The notes: generated from the letters alone by a model not told the origin. Positions 35,203-49,046 are shown, numbered from the stretch's first letter. The stretch: 64,000 nt of DNA from Utricularia gibba (GCA_002189035.1 CM007989.1:7173501-7237500), one strand, 5' to 3'. Program-made: numbers and translations.

Positions 35203-38200
35203 ATGGTTTCGAGGCAGACAACCAAGGCCGGTGTTCCTTGTGGGACTCAGGTGTGCGAGCTTTTATTTCTTTTGAAAGGGTGTGGTTTGGAGCATCTAGG
35301 CTTGTGCATTGAGCATTGTGGGCGTTTAGAGTTCGATTTTAAATTTTTTGGATACTTGACTTGCTGGTGGGTTAATGTCTTGCTTAGTTATTCGTGTAGA
35401 TCTGTCGTAAAGGGAGTGATTATTCTTCTCTTTTACTTTTGATTACCGTGACTTATGTTTCGATTTGTCTGTTTATACAGAACAAGCTGGCTGCTAATGA
35501 GGTTCCGGGAGAAAAAAAGAGAAAAATTGGGAGCGGTAGAATGCCTCCGTTGCCTCCTATGAATGGTAGAAAAGCGCAAACGAGACAGGCATTATCAGTA
35601 GTTAATGCGGGCCAAGATGGGTCTGTGAGTAGCGGTGGTAATTCTGCTTCCGATTGTATTGCCATGGATTTCACGGCCGAGGACGTTGAGGCACTACTTA
35701 ATGAGAAACTGAAAACAACCAAGTTTAACCATAAGGTGTGTGAGTAAAATTATGAATTTATAGGAAGCGCCTCGATTAGCTTTGAATATGTATCATGTTT
35801 TTTGAGCAACTAATTAATGTGATGCGAGTGTGGGATGTGGTTTTCCTTTTGCAGGAAAATAGTGAGCAAATGGCTGGATCCATACGACGTCTCAGGATCT
35901 GCATAAAGTGGTTTCAACAACGAGAAGGAAACTACATTTTGGAACAGGAGAAACTAAAGAATCTGTTAGAATTGGCAGAAAAGAAGTGTGACGATACTGG
36001 TAATTGTTACTTCCGGTTCATTGCATAATTATATTCTCTTCCAGAATGTTTCGCAAGCTGGGTAAGTTGGCAATGTTCATTCAGAGGTGGCATTGAAGGC
36101 CAAGGAGGATGAGCTGAATTCAATAATCAATGAGCTTAGAAAGAACTTGCAGACTTTGCAAGAGACCTTTAAAAAGGAGGAGCTAGATAAATTGGTATGT
36201 TCCAATGGGTATTTGTTTTATGATTTTCTTCTCTATTTATTTTTTGCACCAAAAAAATATTGTGAAAATAAAATTTCCAGGAAGCACTAGATTTGTTTGA
36301 GAAAGAGAAGGAATCCAGGCTTGCAGCGGAGAAACTGCAAGCGTCCATTTCAGATGAGCTCAGGCGAACTCAAGAAGAAGTGTCTAGTGCCAATCAAAAG
36401 GTAAGTGAGATTATCTATATGATTGCAAGCGGATACATGCATTTCACCAATTCCTTCCTATAAATGAATGTCGGAAGCCTCTTTTTCCATCCGCAGCTGA
36501 ACTCCCTTAATGACATGAACAAGCGCTTGCATGAATACAACACAAGCTTACAGGAATATAATAGTAAGCTTCAGTTGGATTTGAATGCAAAAGATGAAAC
36601 ATTGCAGCGTGTTGAGAAAGAAAAGGCTTCTATTTTGGAAAGTTTATGCACTGCAAGGGGGGAAAAGAGATCCTTACAAGAGCAATTGGCTTCAGCACAA
36701 GTACACATTTTGCTGTTACTCTATTTTGCTACTCCACGCCACAGTGGATATAAGAATAGATTTGACTTAGCAGCATTGGTTGTTATCAGAACTTGATATC
36801 TGTACATTTTATGCATGTAAGGTCATGCGGGAAGAGGTTATTAGAGAGAAGGAAACACTTCGCAATGAAGTTGCGTCCATTAGAGGTGATATGCAACAAG
36901 TAAGGGATGACCGTGACCGCCAGCTTTTGCAAGTTCAACATTTGTCATCAGAAGTATCGAAATACAAGGAATGCTCGGAGAAAACAATGTCTGATTTAGA
37001 TCGCATGACTGTCACATCAAATGAGCTGGAGGTTTGTTTCTCAGGGGCCCTTTCTTATCATGCAATCCAACTTACTTTATTGAATTTATTTTTCCTTTCA
37101 TAGTCCAAGTGTGCATCTCAAGGCGATGTAATAAGAAGATTAACAGAACAACTTGCTGCTGCTGAGAGGAAATTGCAGGTTGGAGTTGGAATGCTCATTT
37201 AAAGTTTAGGGAAATACTGTCTGCTAATAGTGTTCTATCTGTCACAGTTGTCGGATGTGTCAGTGACTGAAACAAGATATCAGTTTGAAGAGCAGCATGC
37301 ACTGGTCGTTGATTTAAGAAACCGCCTGGCTGAAGCAGATTCAAGAATTTTCGAGGGAGAGAAGCTTCGAAAGAAATTACATAACACAATCCTGGTAAAA
37401 CTTAGATCTGATCTTCAAAATAGCCATCCAATCAAAGTTCCACTTTTTTTTCCGTTAAAGAAAAGTTGAATGTGGATTTCATTGGTTATCTGTGCAGGAG
37501 TTGAAGGGAAACATTAGAGTGTTTTGTAGGGTGAGACCCTTGTTGTCTGAAGACCGAGATGGAAATGACGCAAAAGTTGTTTCTTTCCCGAGTTCAACTG
37601 AATTACTTGGTCGAGGTATCGACTTGATTCAAAATGGTGAGTGTCCAATCACAGCTTAAAAATATTTTCCAACTGAATTTAGTTCTTTAAACATATGTTT
37701 CTGCCTGCTGACAAATAGTTTCTCTATTTAGGGCAAAAACACTCATTCACTTTTGACAAAGTTTTCGTGCCGGATGACTCTCAAGAGGGTGTTTTTGTGG
37801 AGATATCACAGCTTGTTCAGAGTGCTCTCGATGGATACAAGGTCATTCTTGACTATAAAGTCCAGTGCTATTTGAGATGATTATTGGCTTGGTTGTTTTC
37901 TTCGGAAATTTTTTAGAAATCGGTTCACCAGATCAAAAAGTTTTGTATTGCCCAACAACGTTTTTTTTTTTAAATTACCAAGCACACTGATATGACTAAA
38001 AATTCTATCAGGTTTCCATATTCGCTTATGGGCAAACAGGTTCTGGGAAGACGTACACAATGATGGGCAAACCAGTGCCATCAGATCAAAAAGGGTTGAT
38101 TCCCAGGTCACTGGAACAGGTCTTTGAGTCAAAACAAATTCTAGAAGCCGAAGGATGGAAGTATGAAATGCAGGTATGGCTAAGTTTCCTGTTTCCCTAC

Positions 38201-39235
38201 TCTGCACACTCCTCAATGTTACTTATGAATCATCATTTCCAGGTGTCAATGTTGGAGATCTACAATGAAACAATAAGAGACCTCTTAGTACCTAGCAAAT
38301 CAAATGTTGATGGAAAGCAGTATTCTATAAAGCATGATGCCGGTGGGAACACTCATGTCTCTGATCTCACCATTTTGGACGTCCGGAGCAGCAAGGAGGT
38401 TTCGTATCTACTGGAGCGGGCAGCACAAAGCAGGTACCATTCTCTATCTTCTGCCGTCAATTTTCTGTTTGAATTCATCACTAACTTGGGTGATATTGTT
38501 TTCTCATCGCCTTCAAATGCTTTTGTGCAGGTCCGTTGGAAGGACCCAAATGAATGAGCAATCCTCAAGGAGCCATTTTGTTTTCACATTGAGGATCACA
38601 GGCGTTAACGAGGTATCGCTCCTTCAATGGAGATTATGATTCCACGTCTTGCAGTCAGCTGACATGCCTTGGCATATCATTCCAGAGCACCGACCAACAA
38701 GTTCAAGGTGTTTTGAACTTGATCGACCTGGCTGGCAGCGAGCGTCTCTCCAAAAGCGGGTCTACTGGAGATAGGCTAAAAGAAACTCAGGTATCCCCCC
38801 GAAGCCTTTTTTATTTCTTCAGGAAGCTATTCTATAAGCTCGCATTGCTCCTCTGTTCAGGCCATCAACAAAAGTCTATCCTCCTTAGCCGATGTCATCT
38901 TCGCTTTGGCTAAGAAAGATGAGCACGTCCCTTTCAGGAACTCAAAACTAACCTATCTTCTCCAGGTAAGAAGAAAATAATCACCCCCTTGGCGAACACC
39001 CGTATTCCACAACCCACATCGGAGCTCATTCTGTTTCTTGTTCCGCTTTCAGCCATGTTTAGGTGGCGACTCGAAAACGCTGATGTTTGTGAACATCTCG
39101 CCGGACCCTTCATCAGTTGGTGAATCACTGTGCTCACTGAGGTTTGCGGCGAGAGTAAACGCTTGCGAGATCGGCATACCACGGCGGCAAACCAGCCTGA
39201 GATCATTTGACAACTCCCGCCTGAGCATGGGATGA
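35203..39235 (+). CDS. ATK3: Minus-end kinesin-14 of the ATK1/ATK3 family
   Basis: A C-terminal motor kinesin that organises spindle poles and the phragmoplast. Seventeen exons (first 35203-35250, last 39053-39235) join in phase to 796 residues with no break. A basic N-terminal microtubule-binding tail ([16 protein letters not shown]) is followed by a long coiled coil (residues about 90-430). The motor begins at [15 protein letters not shown] and shows the P-loop [41 protein letters not shown] and the end [16 protein letters not shown], all hallmarks of ATK/KatA kinesins. The final [13 protein letters not shown] resembles ATK1. Gene order (after FH5, before ILR3) points to the ATK3 locus, so the paralogue name is tentative. 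Confidence 0.92.
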
Positions 39236-39644
39236 TCGGAGCTCCTGAAATCAATCACTGCTTGTGGTAAATTACTCCCATTTCGATCAGCTGTGTGTTT
39301 TTCTTCAGGGGAAAAGAGTGTATTTGTTTGTACCACTCACTGACGCAGGAAGAGCATTTGGTTGTACTTCTGAGTTAGGTTCATATGAATTTGGATTTTC
39401 CTCTTTTGTGTTCGTTGTGACTAATTGGACAGGACAAAAAAAGAAGTCTTTTCAGACAATTTCTATTTCACAATTTAAGAAAAGGAGACATTTTTCAAAA
39501 TTGCAATTTTTTATTTGAGAAAAATTTCCGATTGGCAATTACTCTGTCAAACGCGGCGTCTCCCGGATTCTCGGCTTGATTTCCGGCGGGAGGAGGAGTT
39601 TTCCGTTTGTTTTCGTTTTTTGCTGTTCCTGCTCGTTACTGGGA
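39236..39644. other. Spacer between ATK-like and ILR3
   Basis: The 3' UTR of the kinesin and the promoter and leader of ILR3. No gene is visible. Confidence 0.5.
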
Positions 39645-40769
39645 ATGATTAATCTGGAAAATACAAGCGTCAATTGGCTGTACGATTACGGGGTCGAGGA
39701 GATTCCGGATTTTTCTGCTCAAAATTCTGGGTTTTTGTGGTCAACACAAACTTTGAATGCGCCATCAAGTGCAGGGTACACGTCTGATCTTGTTTAGTTG
39801 ATCAGTGCTTCTATTGAATTGTTCCTTGTGATTCTTTTCGAAACCCCCCCGTTTTAGGGCTATGATGAATTGATAATGGATGTTCTGATGGCGTACGGAA
39901 ATACATGCTGTTCTTGATATACGCAAAATCAACTGATCCTTAACTGTTATTTCCCTCATCTAATAGTGCCGAAACTGATGGAACATTTGGAGAATCAGAT
40001 GCATCGAGAGAAACTGGGTCGAAAAAAAGGTATGTGTTCTTTATTTACTCTTGCAAGTTTGAAAATTTTCTGGTCGTTATGTATTGATGATGTATTCACA
40101 GAGCTAGAAATGATTCGCTTGCTTCCTCAAGCTCAAAAGCATGCAGGGAGAAGCAACGAAGAGATAGACTAAATGATCGGTAATGATTCTGTTGCTTTTA
40201 CTATTGTATGTTGATGTTTTTGGTAGGTCTCTAGAGGCTTTTGACCTCTGCAGGTTTGTGGAGTTAGCTGCTATTCTTGAGCCTGGGAAGCCTCCAAAGA
40301 CAGATAAAGGTTCTGTTTTGGTTGATGCAGTTCGGGTGATAACCCAGCTTAAGGATCAAATTCAGAAGCTGAAAGACTCAAAACTCAATCTCCAGGAGAA
40401 GATCAAGGAGCTGAAGGTAACAAAGATTCATCATATAGATTTCATGCTGACTGATGATACAATTTCCTCTGTTTTTTTTTTTCCTCTCCATTTTTGCAGA
40501 CTGAAAAGAATGAGCTTAGAGAAGAGAAACAAAAATTGAAGGCTGAAAAGGAAAAGCTTGACCAGCAGCTAAAAACATTGAGCGCCCAGCAACCCCACAT
40601 TGTACCAGCCCATAATCCCATTCCGGCTGCATATGCCAACCCAAGCCAGCCTTCTCACAACAAACTGGTGCCTGTTATCAGTTACCCCAGTGTCGCCATG
40701 TGGCAATTCATGCCACCTGCAGTAGTCGATACATCTGAAGATCATGTGCTTCGCCCACCTGTTGCCTAA
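39645..40769 (+). CDS. ILR3: bHLH transcription factor ILR3 (bHLH105, subgroup IVc)
   Basis: Five exons, 39645-39775, 39967-40029, 40102-40179, 40254-40416 and 40500-40769, encode 234 residues. The basic region ACREKQRRDRLNDRF contains the H/E-x-x-R-like KQRRDR contact residues. The helix-loop-helix follows (FVELAAILEPGKPPKTDKGS, VLVDAVRVITQLKDQI), extended by a leucine zipper (NELREEKQKLKAEKEKLDQQ). The C-terminus VISYPSVAMWQFMPPAVVDT and DHVLRPPVA is the conserved end of IVc bHLH proteins. ILR3 controls iron homeostasis and metal/auxin-conjugate responses, both activating and repressing, as a heterodimer with related bHLHs. The reading frame is intact. Confidence 0.94.
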
Positions 40770-41353
40770 TTTGGCTGCTAATTCCTATGATTGCATGTTT
40801 GTAGGGTGTCCCTTGTCAGACTAGTTATTTTTACTTCACAAGGTTAGTCTTTATCTGAATGTTGTAACCTGATGTTTGATGGGTTATGGAGATTTCGTTG
40901 TTTTCCTGAGAGTCGAATTCATACTCTCTAGATTATGCTTGTTCGTAGCCTCGTAAATTGCTAGAGGTTTGTTTCACTATGGGTTTCATTTACTTGGATA
41001 GGAGGTCCTTGACTTCCAGAATTCCTGTACAAAAATGGGAACCTCAAATGCTGTGTGAACTATCCTAAACTAACTAGAAAGTTCATGAAGGTAAAGCATC
41101 TTAAATACAGGTTGGAATTTAATGACCCCCATGCTGGACCGGTACTAGTGTTTGAGGGCTACTTTGCATATTTTTGGGCATAGCAATTGTGATGATACAA
41201 AAGCTGTGTGGTGCATAGGTACACTGCACCTGCATAGCTAATGAGAAAGCATGCTCCTTATGCTGAAGATGAGGGAGGTTGTGATTGGAGTGATGTTTGA
41301 GGTGTATACTGATCATTTGCAGGCACAGATTCTGAAGCAACTTTTGATTCTTC
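40770..41353. other. Convergent 3' region of ILR3 and GAUT12
   Basis: The 3' UTRs of the two converging genes. No additional gene is seen. Confidence 0.55.
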
Positions 41354-43438
41354 CTAGGAAGATTTAATGTGGCAGCTCTGAATGAATCTATCAGAGAAAT
41401 CCACATATTTTGTCCACAGAGGTTTAAGATGAGGGAAAGCTATATCTAGCCAAGGCTTTGCTCGGCCATTGAAATGAATCACACCTGCACCTTCAGCACT
41501 TGCAGCAGTTGAGTTCTCTTGGTAACCGAGTCCGAGCATGTGCCAAAATGGATCAATAATGTGGACATAGCCGTGGAATGCTATAAGCCCTGGTGGTAAT
41601 GTTCCCAGCTGCCACAAACTCAGGTCTGATCTTAGATTCTACAGATACAATGAGAAAAGCTTCATTAGTAAACCATATACTTTTTTGCCTTGTTTTATTT
41701 TACAGCTTGTTTTCTTCTAGTTTTGTGTATTTGAGCAAAGGATGACTAGTGATCTGATAATCTGTAGAAGGGTTACCTCGTCAATCCAGTGATAATATGT
41801 CTGTGTTATATTAGATCTCTTCCAGGCTTCAAGATCGAAAATATTCATGCCGTAAGCCCATGCACATTCGTTAGGATCAAAGTTCTTTGATATCAGGGGA
41901 TGTGAAAAGTTAAGGTAACTTTTTAGCTTCTTGGACATCACGAATTTATCCTGTCCTCTACATGTTTCAACTGCTCCATTCACTTTCCCATTCATTTGAA
42001 TGTTCCAAAGAGGGGAAAGATCTGTTTGAACTACAATGTCATCATCCAAAAAAACCACTTTGTTAAGACTTGGAAACAGCTGCAAGAAGACAGTCGCAGG
42101 GTTGAATCAGTAACGGTGGATGGACATTTGTTAAAAAGATGTTATCAATGAAGCTGACCTCAGGCAAATGGATCCGAATGTGATTCATCAGAGAATTGTA
42201 TTTGGGGCTCAGTGCTTGCAGGTTGGCTGCAATAATATGAGGCTTTTCGGTGTTTTTCGCGACTATATGGGATGAACCTCCCCTGTACACTGAACGAACT
42301 CGCTGGTCCTTCTCCATAGCCTCCAAGACAGGGACTTTCCCCTTTGTGAACCAGTCAAAATGGTGCAATGCTTTCACTTCTATGATTGCAGGTGCTGAAG
42401 GATGCAATGAGAACCATGCCTGCATCGATGAATAGGTCTTTCCATCTGTAATTACATGCAAAACAACCTTTTCAGGGCGCAATGAATTTTGAACAAGTGA
42501 TGAGGCGACCACTGATGCTGCAAGGACATTATCAGATGCAAGGATGAAGTGAAAGAACGAGTTATCGACTAGTGCAGGGACCAGCTCTGCAGAAGGAAGC
42601 TGGTTGCGAGCATTTGCGTTGATCGTGTACTCATTTGCTAGCTTTAAAATGAGACAATGGAGCTGCTTCGGGATGCTGCTTGATGCCACATGGCGATACA
42701 GGTACTCCTGTATCTTAGCTGTTCTTGTTCTTTGCTCAAAAAGTGTAACCTGTAAAGCCAATTTGAAGCTATAGCTATTGCATGAACATTAGGAGAAAAA
42801 TACATGTACCATTTCTTTGAGCTCAGTGGCAAAGGTTTTAGCATCAGGCCTTCTGTTTTTCATTTCAGCCACGAAATCCTCCAGTGTCTGAGGGATTTCC
42901 CGGTTCGGTTGCGGTGAAGTTTGATTCAGGGGCTCTTCAAGTACACGATATATCACATCTGGAACCTGTCACAAAACCAGGTATTACTTCTTTATATTAA
43001 ACTGAAAGTATAATGCATTGGCTGGGTATGGGAAATGAGAAGAGGATGTCTCTTACAGTCATTTCTAGCCTTCTTTCTAAGAATCTTGGTCCTAGTTTCT
43101 TCCCTAAGCATCCTGCATTGAATCCAAATGACACTGTAAGTAGAAATCTACATGAAATTCTCCGAAGAGTGATTGATTCAGCATCCCATCTGCAGTGTTG
43201 TGAGTATTAACAAGAGGCAAAGACCTATCACAGAGCATTTCGTTAAACCATCAGATGTTTCAACTGCAGTCAACACAAACATGAACCGGAAGAGGAACAT
43301 GAAGAACAGAAGAGAGTAAAACATTGCTCCATAGGACCATCTCCTTGAGCCAGATTTCACTTTCAGGAACTCCTGGAAGCTTTTCGCGTGCATCACGGTG
43401 ATTCGTTGCAGTTTTGGAGATAAATGTAGCTGGTGCAT
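41354..43438 (-). CDS. GAUT12: Galacturonosyltransferase 12 (GAUT12/IRX8), GT8 family
   Basis: GAUT12 is a Golgi type II membrane glycosyltransferase needed for xylan and secondary-wall formation. Six exons, 43225-43438, 43057-43112, 42810-42965, 42159-42749, 41777-42079 and 41354-41638, join in phase to 534 residues, the same size as IRX8. The start MHQLHLSPKLQRITVMHAKS is followed by a single membrane anchor (MFYSLLFFMFLFRFMFVL). The GT8 domain shows the metal-binding VVFLDDDIVVQTDLSPLW, CAWAYGMNIFDLEAWKR, and the C-terminal HFNGRAKPW and LGLGYQ. The N-terminal CLGKKLGPRFL segment is typical of the GAUT12 branch. No disruption is seen. Gene order after ILR3 matches Arabidopsis At5g54690. 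Confidence 0.95.
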
Positions 43439-44101
43439 CTTTGAATTTTCCCCAGGAAGAAGCAGCAGCAACTGCCTTTGGCTTGAAAGAGCAAGAAAGT
43501 GAACCCGGGAAACAATATGCTTTTGATGATGCCTGTGAGTTGCTATCCATCACCTAAACTTGCTTTGGATTAAGGCTACCAATGGAGCAAGAGCAGTTCT
43601 GTAGAGGGAACGTTGTTTCAAGGAAAATGACAGTCAGCTGAGGGGCGCTTCTCACATCAGTTGGCTTTCTAAGGATTAGGTGCTGGTGTTGCTTCACTTC
43701 TCCTCAACATCATGTTTGTCAAAAACTAAAAATTTTACCAATATCAAGATGCAAATTATCTTCATTTCATGCAAAATACCTCATGATCCAAACATCAAAA
43801 TCAAAACCATCAAAGATTTAATGTTGGATTCTCTAAAGGTTGCGTCTTTTTTAAACAATATCAGAACATACAAGAAAACTCCACATATCACCAAATGTAA
43901 CTGTAATGAATGGAATGGTTGAGGGGTTTATTTTAGGAGAAAATGAGAATAAATCAAGTTACTTGATTTACAAAGCACCAGAGAGTAAAACCCTCTCACG
44001 GCTGCACACACTAGAATAACCACTACCCCAAACCATAACTGTTTCCTGGTTCTCCAACCAGAAACCTGCGCTACGCCAATCAGCAACACCAGAAGGATTG
44101 C
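43439..44101. other. Upstream region of GAUT12
   Basis: Promoter and leader of GAUT12 and the 3' flank of the ATG18f-like gene. The 97-codon minus ORF over 43260-43553 overlaps the GAUT12 start in another frame and is a shadow. Confidence 0.5.
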
Positions 44102-47100
44102 TCATTTCCAGAGATAACGAAGGGAAGGCAAGCATGTAGCAAGCTGCTTACAGTTTTCATGGCCGTGGATTGATGACTGTTCAGTGGAAATCATCATCCT
44201 CCCCAACTTATTTTTGATATCTGTACTACGTATATTATGTACAGTGGTCAGTGGACTGTCCATCCCGGCGTCCCCTCTAGTATTTACAGTCTGCATAACT
44301 GGGGTATCTTTAGTGCTATTTACATGGCTCCCCAGGCTTGGCCAGTTTTCATCAGTACTATTGTCCAATGCGCCGTTTAAACAACCATTGGAAGTGGAGC
44401 TGACTGAACTGGAACTGCTGCAGCCTTGGGAAAGCTTGTTGATTCCGGAGATGAAGCCTAGTCTGTTAGGCTGAAATTGTTCGTTGAGTTTGCTGTGTGT
44501 GACAGGGACCCTGAACACAAGAAAAACGGTTTAGCTTGGAACGCAGTTAGACACTAAACACATCCGATCATATCCACAGTACAGACAAAAATTGAGTAAA
44601 CTTAATTTAAACGATGTAGATAGCCACTGTGGCTGCTGTCTTTGTGCATTCTTTAGTTCACATAAAACCAGCACAGGTTTCAAAAAAAAAAAAAAAAGTG
44701 AGAAGCATATTCAGAACAACGCCAATAAATCAAGTGTATGCATACGAGGAAAACACAACAATTTCTTTGCAGTTGTTGTTGTGAACATACCTCCCCTGCT
44801 GAAACTTTGATGTATGTAGACAATTGTAAACTGGAATCAATTCTTTTGACCTTGCTTCTAACGTACGGATGGGGAACTTTTCAATTTCAAGTTCTCCCCT
44901 GAATAAGCTTCTTCATCTTCATCAGAGCCACTAGTCAGCAACAACTGAAAGTATACCTACCAGGAACCCAACAAGCGTGAGATGCAAAATTCTTGGTGAT
45001 AAGTAGAACTATTTCAATTTCCTAATCATAACGAAGTACCTCTGATCTTAACCAAAGGGGATTAGTGTTTTGATGCATTTGAAGTTCAGCTTCAGATATA
45101 TGCATATTATATTTTTCTTCAGTGATGATCTTTTCTTCAGAAGTTAAATCAAAGTTGGAGGATGAGTGATTCTCATTTTCCTTGCTTGAAGAATATACTC
45201 TTCCGTTAACACAAATACCATCCTCTTCATACATGTCCAGGTTACCAACACCTTGATCCTTGCGTGTCTGCTTCTGGAAAATATTCCATTTTTGCAGTGC
45301 CTCTACCATCGATTTTCCATCACAACTGAGACTTGGCTCATTGTCAATATTAACTCCTGGAGAGATCATCTTACCATCACAAGAAGCAAAATGCAATACA
45401 TATTGCATCAAACATCCAGGTGTCGAAAAAACAAGAAGATAGTAGTTCCTCTTCAAGGAATTAATGTCATTTTGCAACTCATTGCCTTTGCACTTGTGAA
45501 ACACTGATGCAATTGCCCCAGAAAAAGAGTTTAAACGCCCTGCTGTAGCTGCAGCGGCGCTACTCACACTGCTTATCCATCCATCACTTCCATTTCTTAT
45601 TCGGCTAACAGCTGGAAGGGTGATTGGTGAACTGGACTCACATAAATTTTGCGGGGTTAGCAACTGCAGCCCAGAATTCGATGGCCTGTGGATAGCAGGC
45701 TTTCCCACAGTGCAAGGTCCACTGCCTCTACAGTCAAGAGAATCATCAGCAAACTGAAAACTAGCCATTCCACCTGATGGACAAATGGCAAAAAGGTGGC
45801 TTGTTCCTCTGGAGGTACTCACCATAATCCATTGGCTATCACTACTAAAACTTATGTCTTGTATCACCTGTGGAAGCAATTTGAAAAATATCAGAATGAA
45901 ACATTGTAAAAAATGCGAGTCAGTAAACAATAATCAGTAGCCTTACAGCATCTGTAAAACCCCGTTGTAGACTATAAAGATGGATATGAGACGGTCCTGA
46001 AGTTCCAGTGGAGTTAGACAGCCCTGGCATTATCCGGAAGACATTTATATTATGACCTTTAACTGAGGCTGTGACTAAAAGCATCCCGCTTGGATCAAAG
46101 CATAATGCTGAAATAGGACTTGAATGTGCTTTAAATTGTGCAACCACACTTTTGTTTATGATGTCCCTGACAATGACCTGAAAATCGAAGTAGAAACATC
46201 AGAGGGTCAATAAAACATGAAACCATCAAGACAAACCTAGCAGAGCGACAATCAGGAATACTAAGGATACCATGCACTTAGACAAGCTGCATACAAATAT
46301 GTGATAATGATAAATATAGATACCATGCCCACATTGTCTGCATCTGCAGGATGCCCACTGGAGACTCCATTTATCTTAGTAACCGACGTTCCAGAAAGAA
46401 CATCCTTGCCATCAGGCAAAAGACCAGAACAGTATCTCAAGAACTTCTTGCATCCCATATCACCTAAAGTAGCAATTCCAGCTGCTATCTGCTTGCTGGT
46501 CTCTTTTGCATAATGAGCAACAAGGCTACCATTTGACATTGAAGAAGGGAAACTGCATGAAGAGGTGGGGTGCTGCGGATTAACACGGCCTGAATTTGTC
46601 ATAGCAACCAAACTTCCACTGTATGCCATCCAACGAGGTCCCACTGCAAGTGGCCCTAATCCCATATTCAAAGGTCCGTAACATCCAGGGGTTACAGTAT
46701 TTGTAAGGATTGTATACTCTCTTTCCAGTGTAGCAGCATTCAGACAATGAATCTGTAAAGATTGCGTAAGGACAACAATAAATAATGAAACATACCATGA
46801 GAGTCATATTGTAAGTTTATAACTGAAATCAATCATACCTGTGTCGATTGCAAAACACAGACAATGCGGCTGCTAGAACGTACTAAATGTACAGCTGATC
46901 TAAATCTCAAAATATGTATGTAAGACTGGGACTTTAATGAATAAAACCAAACTACAGTCGGCACATGACTCCCGTTGATTGACAGATTATAGGGCCGCAC
47001 GGAACCATTGTAAGGAGCAACAATCCCTTCCTGAGGACGATGAGTATCTTCAGAAACAGATACGTCTGCACAGATAATCAACAAAGGTCGACTATCTGCA

Positions 47101-47883
47101 AACTTGTCCTCAGATCTGGCAGAAGTCAAGGGTGCTGGTTGCATTTGCATGAAGGAAACAGCACAATCCTGCCTTGTGGCTAGCTTACAAACTTTGTCTG
47201 CTGCTTCGACATCCCAGACCTGAAACCCATGGCTGAACCCAAGCAAGAGAACCTGCCTTGTCACACCTTTTTCCAGTTCTAGTTTGTCGAACCCAGCCCA
47301 CAAAACCTTCAAATTTGGAAATAGAGAACATAAAAATAGTAACTAGGAGGCACCAAATGCATGAAAATCTGCGTTTCATATCAAATTAACAGTAAAAGCA
47401 TAAAGGCACTGATTAAATCCCGCGTCCCGTGACATTTGCTATCAGTTGCACAGTACATATTCAGTTTCAAAACTTTACAGAACACAAACAACTTAAGACT
47501 GGCACAAAATATTGCATACAATAATACAGGTGGATTCAAAATTAATAGAGACATTATTTTGCTATAGTAACTGAATAAAAAATACAGCAAACTAGAGGTG
47601 CAAATACGAAAAACAGGCTAGCTCAAAGTTACACAAGCAATGCATAATTATTCTTTCATTGTTTCACCTGATCATGATGAGTTTCCACATCTCTCTCCAT
47701 AACAGCTGAAGCTGCAGATGCAGCAGACCGCATGGTAGAAGCAACGGATGACGCACCTGAGGAAACTATCCTCGAAAGTGTCTTGAAAGAGTGCGGAATA
47801 AGCCCCGTATTAATTCGGCTAGACCGAGCCACCAAAGCTCGGTCACCGCTTTTCTGGCCATCATTCCTCATTCCCATGGCCAA
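44102..47883 (-). CDS. ATG18F: ATG18f/g/h-type WD40 autophagy protein with BCAS3 domain (one frameshift)
   Basis: ATG18 proteins are WD40 propellers that bind PI3P during autophagosome formation; plant f/g/h members carry a long BCAS3-like C-terminus. Seven exons: 47668-47883, 46839-47306, 46324-46752, 45947-46177, 45040-45867, 44791-44956 and 44102-44510. The propeller begins at VLWAGFDKLELE and includes LLLGFSHGFQVWDVE and AQFKAHSSPISALCFDPSG, then TASVKGHNINVFRIMP. The usual FRRG motif region here reads RGFTDAVIQDISFSSDSQW. In exon 6 the frame breaks at the C run 44896-44899 (SG-GELEIEKFP); one added base gives 915 residues and in-phase exon 7. The start could be the Met at 47877. The sequence resembles ATG18h as much as ATG18f; position after GAUT12 favours f. 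Confidence 0.87.
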
Positions 47884-49046
47884 GGAAGGTGCAAATTATT
47901 CCGCACCAAAAGCGCACACTGCAACCGCTTCTTATCTCCTTCACCACATTAATTAACATAACATCCACCAAACTATTGTTTCTACGGTATCTACAATTCA
48001 ATAACCCCAGCTAATCTGCCTCTGGTTCCATTTGTAATCATCCAAAGTTCAAACTTTAGCAAAGCAAACCTTCAAATTATGCACGTTCGCCACCGGTCAA
48101 GAAACCCATGAGCTCACGAAAGAATCCCAAACCGAAAGAAACAATACCCCTTCGGTGGGTTATCAAACGATAGGGAAAAAATTCCAGAAAAAAATAACCC
48201 CTTTTGTTTGTATATCACCTCGTGGGCTGAATCTCGATCAGCAGCCACCTCTACTTTATCAGCGAAACAACTGCTGACTAATCCAAGAAAAAGAATTTAC
48301 CGAAGCTAATAATCATACATTAACAGGAGCATGTACAGATTGAATCAAGAATCGAAGGGTTAGAGATTTGGAGTTCTGAATGCTAGATAGTCAAACATGA
48401 GAAGCGCCTAATTGGGCTGAAAGAGAGAACGAAGAGAAGACGGAGAGGTAAGGCATATACCGGTGATTGCGGACGAAGAAATGTAGAACAAAAACATTAC
48501 ACCATCCCACTACCTCCCCTCGATCACGACTCTCCCCCCGAATTTTCTCCAGTCTTTCTCCTTTATGAAACCCCACGAGTCGTCCACTACCACACGTCTT
48601 CCTTTACGCCGCCGTCAAAACCCAGTTTTCACCGTGGCCGGTAACGGTGAAACATGAGCCAGCCAGAATCCCCAGTGGAGTTCTGTACACGTGGGCTGAG
48701 CGAAGAGGAACGCGAGTAGGTGGAGAATAGGAGAGATGTTTCGTATGGATTTGATCGTGCGGCGGGCAGTGGAGGAGCACGGGAGGATATGGACCCGAGA
48801 AGCACGTGATAACTTTTTGTCATCACCCTGGGGGTATCCGATGAGAATCTGCAGGGCATCTTCGCATTTCCCTTCGAATGTCTCGCCGATTGCAATGACA
48901 ATGCAATCCCTTTTCCAGGTGGTATTGCGGAGTTTGCAGGCCCGGCCTCGGATCAGTGTTTCCGGTGCCATCGCCGGAGATTCCTTCGGAAATTGTTAAA
49001 ACGAAGACTGCATAACGCAGCGACGCAAAATGGAAGGAGAAATTTG
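47884..49046. other. Upstream region of ATG18f-like gene and uncertain ORFs
   Basis: 47884-48570 is the promoter and leader of the ATG18f-like gene. A minus ORF of 118 codons at 48615-48971 (MAPETLIRGRACKLRNTTWK) resembles no family I know. It may be the tail of the disrupted gene at 49047-49560 read in another frame, or chance. Confidence 0.35.
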
